DNA of 5,780 nucleotides from the NCBI GenBank assembly GCA_021835265.1, contig JAKBQK010000072.1, positions 1 to 5,780 of the forward strand. Direction: 5' to 3'. Below are positions 1-5,461 of this stretch, piece after piece. The position numbers and the translations under genes are program-made. The notes under the pieces are model-generated. The model did not search any database. It was not told where the DNA came from and saw only the letters and a list, made by a program, of their open reading frames with translations. The stretch's first letter is position 1, and every line of letters begins with the position of its first letter. Origin of the DNA: Thermoplasmata archaeon. Lineage in GTDB: Archaea > Thermoplasmatota > Thermoplasmata > Thermoplasmatales > Thermoplasmataceae.

Positions 1-2
1 CA

Positions 3-77
3 TAGATAAGTGGAGTTTCAAGAATATCTCCATTCTTACAACAATTTAGGGCTATTGGTGGAAAGGTCAATGTTATA
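3..77 (+). pseudogene. In-frame upstream part of the nuclease, interrupted by TAG at 3-5
   Basis: From base 6 to the GTG at 78 the nuclease frame reads ISGVSRISPFLQQFRAIGG and then KVNVIV. This is the usual PLD-family layout of an amphipathic helix, a GGKV turn and a hydrophobic strand before the HxK segment. No start codon lies between the TAG at 3-5 and 78. If the two bases before the TAG belong to an Ala codon (GCA), the local reading would be A-stop-I-S, where family members often have A-Y-I-S. A Tyr-to-amber change is therefore plausible. It could also be a sequencing error, a readthrough or pyrrolysine codon, or chance, with the GTG being the true start. Confidence 0.45.
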
Positions 78-998
78 GTGGGTTTGAGCCAGAGATTAAC
101 TAGCCAACAAGCTTTAGAATTGCTGTTAAAATACGCTGACAATTGTCATGTCTTTTTCGAGGAGAACAGTTTCACCTCTTTTCACCCGAAAGTTTATATT
201 TTTGAAAACGAGCTACGTGGCCTCGTTTTTTTAGGCTCCAGCAATCTTACTTCTGGAGGATTGTACACAAATCATGAATTAGACATCCGGTTAGACTTTG
301 ACTTTTCGATAGCTACAGATAAAAAGGATTTCCAAGATTTCCATGAGCTATTCGATAAATATTTAGGCTACGGGCAATCTTTTTGCAAAAAACTAGATTC
401 GGAACTTCTTGACAAATTAATCGCTGGCAACTACATTTCTGACGAGGAAGCGGATGAAAAGAGAGAGAGAAATGAAAAGGTGAAGCCAATGAGACTTTTC
501 GGAACTAGACGTATAGTTGGTTCGGGAATGGCAACATCTAAAGTGACAGCAATGCACTCACCCTTCCCTTCATTTGCTTATGGATTTTGGAAAAAATTGA
601 GCAAATTTGATATAAGTAAAACCAGTGCCCCGGGTCAAATAATAATTCCAATAAGATATCTAGACCTGTTTCCACCTATGAACGGGCTATCGACTCAACT
701 GAGTGGTGGACAGCAAGAAGAGGTTATATTTGACATCTCTTTTGAAGAATATGGGAAGACGGAGCTGGTAGAAGGGGTTAGAGCGATAAGATACGTTCCA
801 GCTCCAAGTCATGCTAGACCAAATATTGAACTAAGATTTACATTTCATAATAGGGAGATTTTCAACAAATTGAGCGTGGACGATGTTCTGGAATTCAGGC
901 GATCAGTATACCCAAAAATATGGTTTGTAATAAAACTCATTAAAACAGGGAGCTCTGAATATGCAAAATATAGTGATAGAAGATTCGATTCCATCTAG
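78..998 (+). CDS. PLD-fold (HxK) restriction endonuclease, BfiI/NgoFVII-like, N-terminus incomplete
   Basis: Predicted Mg-independent DNA-cleaving subunit of a restriction-modification system. Counting from the GTG at 78, residues 35-40 read FHPKVY (H36, K38), followed by GSSNLTSGG (53-61) and N65/E67. This is the phospholipase-D nuclease pattern used by BfiI and NgoFVII, which work as dimers with one shared active site. Residues about 160-300 are beta-rich (for example GQIIIPIRYLDLFPP) and probably form a DNA-recognition domain, perhaps B3-like as in BfiI; I cannot confirm that fold. The GTG is only the first available start. Protein-like sequence continues in frame to base 6, so the real N-terminus probably lies beyond the left edge, past an in-frame TAG at 3-5. 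The HxK normally sits further from the N-terminus than 36 residues. It ends TAG then TAA in tandem and overlaps the convergent methyltransferase by 4 bases. The PLD nuclease call is firm; the restriction role rests on the two methyltransferases next door. Confidence 0.8.
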   Translation: MGLSQRLTSQQALELLLKYADNCHVFFEENSFTSFHPKVYIFENELRGLVFLGSSNLTSGGLYTNHELDIRLDFDFSIATDKKDFQDFHELFDKYLGYGQSFCKKLDSELLDKLIAGNYISDEEADEKRERNEKVKPMRLFGTRRIVGSGMATSKVTAMHSPFPSFAYGFWKKLSKFDISKTSAPGQIIIPIRYLDLFPPMNGLSTQLSGGQQEEVIFDISFEEYGKTELVEGVRAIRYVPAPSHARPNIELRFTFHNREIFNKLSVDDVLEFRRSVYPKIWFVIKLIKTGSSEYAKYSDRRFDSI

Positions 999-2140
999 TA
1001 AGCATAAATCAGAATATATGAATCTTTTTCAATCTTTTTCATATTTTTAGTAAAAGTGCGAGTATATTTTCTCTGATTAAATCGAATTTCCCTTGATTTT
1101 TTATAGCCTAAGTTCTTGAATAGCTGATCCATTTCTAAGTTCATTTTTATCAATTCTCCCCTTAGTATTCCATCACCCGTAACAATTGAAAAATACCCCC
1201 CACAATTGAGCTTTTTCGTGGCGGATGCGATAACTTTATTTAATGCTCTGAGGTAATCTTCTAAGGACTCCCCCATATCGTTGTGTTTATTTCTTGATCC
1301 AAATTCTAGTTCTTGGGTAGTCCTAAGATCCATTGACAGCCATAACATTCGGTGCTTATGATAAAGGTAGTAATCATAGCTGTTCAAGTATGGCGGGGAG
1401 GTGACAACAAGATCAATTTTTTGATCTATGAAAGATAGATTTCTAGAATCGCCATTATAAACTTCTGAAACCGTTGGGTATGCGTTTGATCTAAATGCGT
1501 TAATTCTATCCCTCATATCGTGTATCTTCTTATCAAACATGCCCCAAATCTGTTTTTTTGTTAAATCTCGTTTGACGGATTTGTATCTTGTATCACTTTC
1601 TTGATTTGAAGCCCTGACAATAATGGAAGAGAAAGCGACACTCAGAAAATCCTTCACTTTCCCTTTCTCAAGTTCGTCCAAATAATGTTTGATCACTGAA
1701 AGAGAGGATTTTGACTGTGAAGAGAACCACAAATCTATATTGTTGTAATTTGGTGGTTCATATTTTGCGCCTCTCAAAATGTCTTCCCTGATTTGAAACG
1801 ATACTTTCTCAATCTTGGAGAGGTCATCTGAATTTAAAGGTGTGACTTTTACTTTACTGATTAAGCAAGAAAGAGGATTAACATCTACTCCTATGGAATT
1901 TCTGCCAGTTAGTCTGGCTTCCACCAAACTTGTGCCTGAACCACAAAATGGGTCTAGTACCCAATTGTTTTTTTTGGAAAGTCTAACGATGAGCTCTTTT
2001 GGTATCTGGGGTATAAATTTTGCAGGATATGGATGTAAATTGTGAGTCAAATAGGAATTTTGCTTATACTTCTCCAACTCTAGAAATACATGGTCTGGTC
2101 CTTTTTTGAACTCATCTTCAATTATTTTTTTTTGTACCAT
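995..2140 (-). CDS. Site-specific DNA methyltransferase, probably N4-cytosine (TSPPY type)
   Basis: Transfers a methyl group from S-adenosylmethionine to an exocyclic amino group of a DNA base, protecting the host from the partner nuclease. The 381 residues carry motif X-like HPYPAKFIPQIP (36-47), motif I DPFCGSGT (63-70) and motif IV TSPPY (247-251), then YDYYLYHKHRMLWL (255-268). SPPY favours N4-cytosine over N6-adenine. Motif I comes before IV with about 175 residues between them. That insert contains RASNQESDTRYKSV (176-189), typical of a known group of site-specific methyltransferases, and may hold target recognition. The ATG at 2140 has a GTGA Shine-Dalgarno core at 2147-2150 and lies inside the end of the preceding methyltransferase gene (23-base overlap), so translation is probably coupled. 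A run of nine A's covers codons 3-6. The TAG stop is shared tail to tail with the nuclease. The methyltransferase call is sure; the target base is inferred. Confidence 0.92.
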   Translation of the reverse strand: MVQKKIIEDEFKKGPDHVFLELEKYKQNSYLTHNLHPYPAKFIPQIPKELIVRLSKKNNWVLDPFCGSGTSLVEARLTGRNSIGVDVNPLSCLISKVKVTPLNSDDLSKIEKVSFQIREDILRGAKYEPPNYNNIDLWFSSQSKSSLSVIKHYLDELEKGKVKDFLSVAFSSIIVRASNQESDTRYKSVKRDLTKKQIWGMFDKKIHDMRDRINAFRSNAYPTVSEVYNGDSRNLSFIDQKIDLVVTSPPYLNSYDYYLYHKHRMLWLSMDLRTTQELEFGSRNKHNDMGESLEDYLRALNKVIASATKKLNCGGYFSIVTGDGILRGELIKMNLEMDQLFKNLGYKKSREIRFNQRKYTRTFTKNMKKIEKDSYILIYAY

Positions 2141-3167
2141 TTAAATTCACGTTCTTTCTGAAAACAAGAATATAGGAATGTCCAATGTTAAGATAGAAGT
2201 TTCTAGAAGGGTAACCAAGTACCACCAAAGGCCTAAACCTAGTTTGGCTGTAAATTCTAATGTCCCAGAGTTTAAACCCTGCCTTTTCTGCAGATTTTAT
2301 TACATCTGAATGGAAATTGACAAGTGGCCTACCATTTTCCAAATCCCTATAATCCTTAACAATCCAAACAGCGTAGCAATCATATTTCAACACCGTGTAA
2401 GTAAGTTCCATTACCTTATCCAACTCAACCAAAAATTCAGAATAATCTAAATTTCCTAAGTCTAAGGGATTTTCTGAGTATGGGTTTGGGTTCTTTGCAG
2501 GATTCAATTTAGAGTGTTCTTTCCATTTATATGCAAATTCACCCTTGACTGTCTTTAGGAGATTTCCATAAGGCGGGCTTGTCAAAATGAAATCCACTGA
2601 GTTTGGAGGGACATACTTGTGAAGATTTCTAACGTCATCAGTGAATATTTTATGATTATCCTTATTTATAATGTCCCTAGCTACGTAATCTGCAAACTCA
2701 TTTTTGAGTTCTATGCCTATGGATTTTCTCCCCAATATTTCCGCTGCTTCCATGGTTGTTCCTACTCCTGCAAATGGATCAAACACAACTTGTCCCTTTT
2801 TTGTGTAAATTTTAATTTGTTGTATTGCAAGTGAATGTGGAAAGCAAGCTCCATGCAATTTTTGTTTCTTACTTCTGAACCCATCGTACTCTTCTACACT
2901 TCTACTATTCTGAGCCCATTCATGTCCTGTTAAATCATTCAACGCATTCTTTCTATTGTCCTTTCTTTTGCCGTAACATTCTCTGCAAACCTCCTCATTA
3001 GCCCTCTCTGTTTCTATTAAAGCATCTGTTTTCTTTCCACATATTTTACAGATAAAAGTGTTTCTTTTGTGATTTTTTCCGTGTGATTCATCTTCATTGA
3101 ATTTATCTAATCCTTTTTCCTGATATTGAATATTTGGAACCATATCTTCAATTTTCATTTGAATCAC
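2118..3167 (-). CDS. Site-specific DNA methyltransferase with N-terminal zinc-binding segment
   Basis: Second SAM-dependent DNA amino-methyltransferase of the operon, 349 residues. An N-terminal segment has two CxxC pairs (C40/C43 and C61/C64) that should bind zinc, followed by a basic stretch (KRKDNRK, 67-73). Then come FPHSLAIQQIK (109-119, motif X-like), motif I DPFAGVGTT (130-138), GIEL (151-154) and motif IV TSPPY (196-200). TSPPY suggests N4-cytosine. It is only distantly similar to its neighbour, so the pair is not a recent duplication. In BfiI-like systems two methyltransferases each modify one strand of an asymmetric site, and that is the likely role here. The GTG at 3167 overlaps the RHH gene by 20 bases. 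An ATG three codons on (3158-3156) has GTGAT just upstream and may be the real start; the difference is three residues. It ends in TGA inside the next gene. Confidence 0.92.
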   Translation of the reverse strand: MIQMKIEDMVPNIQYQEKGLDKFNEDESHGKNHKRNTFICKICGKKTDALIETERANEEVCRECYGKRKDNRKNALNDLTGHEWAQNSRSVEEYDGFRSKKQKLHGACFPHSLAIQQIKIYTKKGQVVFDPFAGVGTTMEAAEILGRKSIGIELKNEFADYVARDIINKDNHKIFTDDVRNLHKYVPPNSVDFILTSPPYGNLLKTVKGEFAYKWKEHSKLNPAKNPNPYSENPLDLGNLDYSEFLVELDKVMELTYTVLKYDCYAVWIVKDYRDLENGRPLVNFHSDVIKSAEKAGFKLWDIRIYSQTRFRPLVVLGYPSRNFYLNIGHSYILVFRKNVNLNGTKKNN

Positions 3168-3375
3168 TGTACCCTTTCTTCTTTAATTTTATCAACCTGC
3201 TTACTGCATCATCAACTAAGTGAGAAACGCTTCTATACCCCCATTCATCAAAACGTGTGTTGATCTCTTGAACATTTTCAGGTGTAATTGTCACGCTAAT
3301 AGATTTCTTATGTTTAATTTCAGATTTCTTTCTTGGCAATGAATATCCATCCCCTAAGCTTTGCTCTTTCCTCAT
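3148..3375 (-). CDS. Ribbon-helix-helix (CopG/Arc-type) transcriptional regulator
   Basis: A 75-residue protein of ribbon-helix-helix size. Residues 23-31 (KKSISVTIT) form the DNA-contacting strand, TPENVQEINTRFDEW (31-45) helix A, and SVSHLVDDAVSRLIK (49-63) helix B, with the usual G-Y-R-S turn between them (46-49). The N-terminal 20 residues and the Lys-rich tail are charged and probably flexible. RHH dimers bind short inverted repeats. It is the first gene of the operon and overlaps the first methyltransferase gene by 20 bases. A TATA box at 3403-3411 and a 7-bp inverted repeat at 3378-3397 lie immediately upstream. I infer that it represses its own operon and acts like the control proteins of other RM systems, which are usually helix-turn-helix proteins. 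An antitoxin role without a toxin partner is less likely. It has an ATG start with no Shine-Dalgarno sequence, so it is probably leaderless, and a TGA stop. Confidence 0.85.
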   Translation of the reverse strand: MRKEQSLGDGYSLPRKKSEIKHKKSISVTITPENVQEINTRFDEWGYRSVSHLVDDAVSRLIKLKKKGYSDSNEN

Positions 3376-3377
3376 AT

Positions 3378-3397
3378 AAACTATTTGTTTATAGTTT
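3378..3397. promoter_or_regulatory. Candidate operator: perfect 7-bp inverted repeat before the RHH gene
   Basis: AAACTAT, six bases, then ATAGTTT, starting two bases upstream of the RHH start codon. It covers the expected transcription start, between the TATA box and the ATG. A bound dimer would block initiation. TAGTTT recurs at 3424-3429, which could be an auxiliary half-site. Binding by the RHH protein is inferred from position and symmetry. Confidence 0.5.
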
Positions 3398-3402
3398 TTT
3401 CG

Positions 3403-3411
3403 AATATAAAA
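3403..3411 (-). promoter_or_regulatory. TATA box of the RHH-methyltransferase operon
   Basis: On the minus strand this reads TTTTATATT, preceded by AAGG, which could serve as a BRE-like element. Its centre lies about 30 bases before the ATG, so transcription would start almost at the start codon. That agrees with the lack of a ribosome binding site there. Confidence 0.45.
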
Positions 3412-3428
3412 CCTTGTTTAATGTAGTT

Positions 3429-3448
3429 TAATACTATAATATGTATTA
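3429..3448. repeat. Inverted repeat TAATAC/GTATTA
   Basis: TAATAC at 3429-3434 and GTATTA at 3443-3448 are separated by TATAATAT. This second dyad lies about 55 bases upstream of the RHH start, in very AT-rich DNA. It may be another regulator site or a promoter element. Such repeats also occur by chance in AT-rich sequence. Confidence 0.3.
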
Positions 3449-3591
3449 TGTATTGTAAAATCATATACTTAACTTCGCGCATTGGACACTGTCAAAATCT
3501 ATACATTGGATTGAAGGAGCCCAAAATAACTTAAAATTCAAGCAAGACAAAAGTCACTATGTGTGTGGCACTGTCTTTCATAAAATTTCGT

Positions 3592-3732
3592 TTATTTTCC
3601 TTGTCTCTGACTCCTTTCTTTAGCAAATTTATGATATACATCTTCGGGTCGATTAATCATTAAAATGTCCTTAAGAATTCTCTTCGAGCCCTCAGATATC
3701 TGTTCCTCGTAAATTTCTGCTCCTTCATCCAA
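3592..3732 (-). pseudogene. 46-codon reading frame, probably a gene remnant or small protein
   Basis: I do not recognise this protein. The minus-strand frame from the TTG at 3732 to the TAA at 3594-3592 encodes a charged, helix-like sequence including EIYEEQISEGSKRILKDI (residues 6-23) and INRPEDVYHKFAKERSQ (26-42). The composition looks like real protein and unlike random translation of AT-rich DNA. An in-frame TAA lies directly before the TTG, so it is either a 3' remnant of a larger gene or a tiny gene with a TTG start. An AT-rich element at 3760-3770 lies about 33 bases upstream, where an archaeal TATA box would be. GACAGTGCC, which could be an old insertion-sequence end, lies a short way past its stop. 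Confidence 0.35.
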
Positions 3733-3741
3733 TTATGACCG

Positions 3742-3770
3742 CATTATAATTTTGGGATATAATTATAATG
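3742..3770. repeat. Perfect 10-bp inverted repeat CATTATAATT/AATTATAATG
   Basis: The arms are 3742-3751 and 3761-3770 with a 9-base spacer. The left arm extended by two T's occurs again at 3827-3838 (CATTATAATTTT). Three copies of the word within 100 bases, one inverted, suggest a multi-site operator or a divergent promoter region between the minus-strand remnant and the plus-strand genes. Confidence 0.5.
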
Positions 3771-3826
3771 TTCTGTCACAAAACGACCAACAAAAAGCCC
3801 CTCAATGCTGTAATGAAGAATTGAAA

Positions 3827-3864
3827 CATTATAATTTTAAGAAAGGTATAATGTGATTATCACA
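3827..3864 (+). promoter_or_regulatory. Candidate promoter with palindromic operator before the HEPN gene
   Basis: CATTATAATTTT (3827-3838) and GGTATAATG (3845-3853) are both TATA-like. They are followed by the 13-base palindrome TGTGATTATCACA (3852-3864; 6-bp arms around one T). A palindrome at or just after the TATA element is a usual archaeal repressor position. Transcription would then enter the small reading frame at 3922 and the gene at 4023. There is no experimental support, and the exact TATA box is ambiguous. Confidence 0.4.
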
Positions 3865-3921
3865 CTAAATACGGGAGACTAATTCCCTCTCAATTATGAA
3901 ACACATGGCAGATCAGATGTG

Positions 3922-4026
3922 ATGTGCTCCGGTGTATCATATTTCGAGCACATCAAATGGGATCTCGAGAACAGAGGAGTTGCGGATATTGATATTCCAG
4001 TTATTGTTATGGGGATTGATGGATGA
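3922..4026 (+). CDS. Small reading frame coupled by ATGA to the HEPN-like gene
   Basis: The ATG at 3922 opens 34 codons ending DIDIPVIVMGIDG, with the TGA at 4024-4026 overlapping the next start as ATGA. The frame stays open upstream to a TAA at 3880-3882 and reads plausibly there too (NYETHGRSD), but has no ATG; GTG at 3919 is an alternative start. It may therefore be the 3' remnant of a longer upstream partner gene. HEPN genes are often preceded by an overlapping antitoxin gene such as a MNT nucleotidyltransferase. The D-I-D is faintly reminiscent of that family, but the GS motif it needs is absent, so I do not assign it. The four-base overlap and the protein-like composition are the only support. 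Function is unknown. Confidence 0.4.
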   Translation: MCSGVSYFEHIKWDLENRGVADIDIPVIVMGIDG

Positions 4027-4715
4027 AGAGAATTCCAAAGCATCTTACTCTCAATTTAAGGGTTAATTTGCTTTTCGAGCAAGCGGATAGATCTCTGAGC
4101 CTTGGACTTCCCCAAGCCGCAATTCTCTATTTCACTTTGTATATTGAACAGATACTGATTACTGCCGCTTGTTTTGTGAAGAGGGAGAAGGATATTGATG
4201 AAGCGATACAATTAAGAGATACCCTCTTCAACTACAAGAAGAGGTATACCTTCAATAAAGTGGCGAACGAAGTTGTCAATATAATCGGCCCTTACATTTC
4301 TGCGCAGAGGTTATTGTTTAACTACGACCATGGCGATGAAGAACCTAATAAACTGGAAGAACTGAATATGATTCTGAGTAACCTCAATAAGATCAGGAAT
4401 ACTGTTTCCGGACACATTTTTTTCACTATTATGCTCGACCCTACAAATAGGAAACCTTGGAAGCGAGTTCTATCCGATTTTAATTATTATAGGAAAGTTT
4501 TGCGCAGATTGAGGAGATTGATTGTTTACGATCTTAATTTACAAGTACCTGAGGCTTTAAGTCTCGCAATTAATTATTCTGGTCCAATATTAGTTTCTGG
4601 AGTGGTTGAGCAGATGTTTGTAGACGCAGAGAATTCAGTACTATTTGAACTTGCGAGATATTGCAGGACGGCGTCTTTGCAGATAAGAGAGATACTTAAG
4701 GTGTTCATTCCTTAG
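4023..4715 (+). CDS. Putative HEPN-domain protein (possible RNase toxin or defence effector)
   Basis: 230 residues, mostly helical, with no signal peptide or clear membrane segment. The N-terminal half has the HEPN layout. A first long helix, ADRSLSLGLPQAAILYFTLY (21-40) then IEQIL with E42, is followed later by LNKIRNTVSGH (121-131). There R125, the polar N126 and H131 match the R-polar-x(n)-H motif (R-x4-6-H) that forms the active site of HEPN RNases. The C-terminal about 95 residues begin with a basic region (KVLRRLRRLI, 158-167) and are otherwise unassigned. HEPN proteins commonly act as RNA-cleaving toxins or abortive-infection effectors, in line with the neighbouring RM system. The ATG at 4023 is chosen because an in-frame TGA lies just upstream (4017-4019) and the codon forms ATGA with the preceding small frame. 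It ends in TAG. The coding region is clear; the HEPN call rests on one motif and helix pattern, without a family match. Confidence 0.75.
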   Translation: MKRIPKHLTLNLRVNLLFEQADRSLSLGLPQAAILYFTLYIEQILITAACFVKREKDIDEAIQLRDTLFNYKKRYTFNKVANEVVNIIGPYISAQRLLFNYDHGDEEPNKLEELNMILSNLNKIRNTVSGHIFFTIMLDPTNRKPWKRVLSDFNYYRKVLRRLRRLIVYDLNLQVPEALSLAINYSGPILVSGVVEQMFVDAENSVLFELARYCRTASLQIREILKVFIP

Positions 4716-4743
4716 ATTTTAATTTATAAAAAGGGAACCGTAA

Positions 4744-5376
4744 TTACCTAACTCTCTCCATGAATTCCGAAGTATCCATCCCTGTAATTTGGGTGTAAAT
4801 ACTCGTAGTAAAAACAGAAGAATGCCCTAACCACTGCTGCAATACATTCAATGGAACCTGATCCATTATGGCCTTAACAGCAAAGGTATGCCGGAATTTG
4901 TGTGCATGAATCTTAAAGCCAAGCTTCTCCTGCATTTTCTTAAGATAAAGATCTACTACCTGCCTCGACATCGGAAATAAAGGATCCTCAGATTTTGTTG
5001 AAATGTTCATGTCCAGGAGATATTGCATGTATGCATCCCTCAGCTCTGAGTGCAGTGGTATAATTCGATATTTCTCTCTTTGAATACCATTCTTGTCTTT
5101 TCCCTGTTTGAGTGTCTTCATTCTGATTGAATTTGTTCCCAGATTGATATCTGACGGCTTGATGATAAGGACCTCATCGATCCTGGCACCTGTCCGGTAT
5201 AAGAATTGCACCAGGAGAAAATATCTCTTATGCTTTTCTGACCTTCTTTTATCTGTTATGATCTTCTGCGAGATCTCAAAGAAGATCTTCTGAACTTCCT
5301 CATCAGAAAAAAAATCTATCGATAGAGATCTTCCGGAAGATTGGATCATCATGCTCCTGGGAACCGGCAAAGGCAT
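4744..5376 (-). CDS. Tyrosine recombinase / integrase, catalytic domain only
   Basis: Site-specific DNA recombinase of the XerC/XerD/phage-integrase family. All active-site residues are present: R65 (TGAR), a lysine in the beta-hairpin (K90 or K93), H159-x-x-R162 (HKFRH), H185 (WLGH) and the nucleophile Y194, with the normal nine-residue step from H185. At 210 residues it is shorter than the usual 280-350. The catalytic domain begins by about residue 19 (LSIDFFSDEEV), so the N-terminal core-binding domain is missing. Such short forms occur in archaea. It may be a natural form, may need a partner, or may be a truncated relic. The frame upstream of the ATG at 5376 closes at a TAA (5386-5388). 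ATGs at codons 9-10 follow AGGAG and are alternative starts. Its 3' end lies 28 bases from that of the HEPN-like gene. It could have integrated this defence region or act as the chromosome-dimer resolvase; the shortness and context favour the first. Confidence 0.9.
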   Translation of the reverse strand: MPLPVPRSMMIQSSGRSLSIDFFSDEEVQKIFFEISQKIITDKRRSEKHKRYFLLVQFLYRTGARIDEVLIIKPSDINLGTNSIRMKTLKQGKDKNGIQREKYRIIPLHSELRDAYMQYLLDMNISTKSEDPLFPMSRQVVDLYLKKMQEKLGFKIHAHKFRHTFAVKAIMDQVPLNVLQQWLGHSSVFTTSIYTQITGMDTSEFMERVR

Positions 5377-5396
5377 AACATGACATTATGTAAGTC

Positions 5397-5405
5397 TTTA
5401 AATAT
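5397..5405 (-). promoter_or_regulatory. TATA box of the recombinase gene
   Basis: On the minus strand it reads ATATTTAAA, centred about 25 bases before the ATG at 5376. Transcription would start at or very near the start codon, giving a leaderless mRNA. This supports the ATG at 5376 as the start. Confidence 0.5.
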
Positions 5406-5453
5406 GTTTGTTAATAGTGACATGAGAGATCTCTGTGTAAAGGTTAAGGTCAG

Positions 5454-5461
5454 TATATAAA
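5454..5461 (+). promoter_or_regulatory. Strong plus-strand TATA box with no evident gene behind it
   Basis: TATATAAA is among the best TATA matches in the window. Transcription would start near 5480-5485. The reading frames there are tiny: ATG at 5483 and 5488 stop after two and six codons. If active, it would produce a non-coding or leader RNA running away from the recombinase gene. Confidence 0.35.

Noticed and set aside
3..5. Pyrrolysine as the firm explanation of the TAG
   Set aside because: Three of the six main genes here end in TAG, so amber is used freely as a stop; pyrrolysine remains only one of several options.
1815..2045. Plus-strand 76-codon open frame
   Set aside because: It lies wholly antisense to the methyltransferase core (motif I region), which has clear family motifs; composition is that of a shadow frame.
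2619..2834. Plus-strand 71-codon open frame rich in Tyr, Phe and Cys
   Set aside because: Antisense to the TSPPY-to-motif-I part of the zinc-site methyltransferase; no motif of its own.
3905..3922. Nine-codon frame starting ATGAAACACATGGC at 3896
   Set aside because: It stops at 3920-3922 after eight codons; too short to support, although its TGA overlaps the ATG at 3922.
4716..4743. Transcription terminator between the HEPN-like and recombinase genes
   Set aside because: The gap is AT-rich with a short T run, but has no stem and no long T tract clear enough to call.
5093..5293. Plus-strand 66-codon open frame
   Set aside because: Antisense to the recombinase catalytic arginine region; a shadow of that gene.
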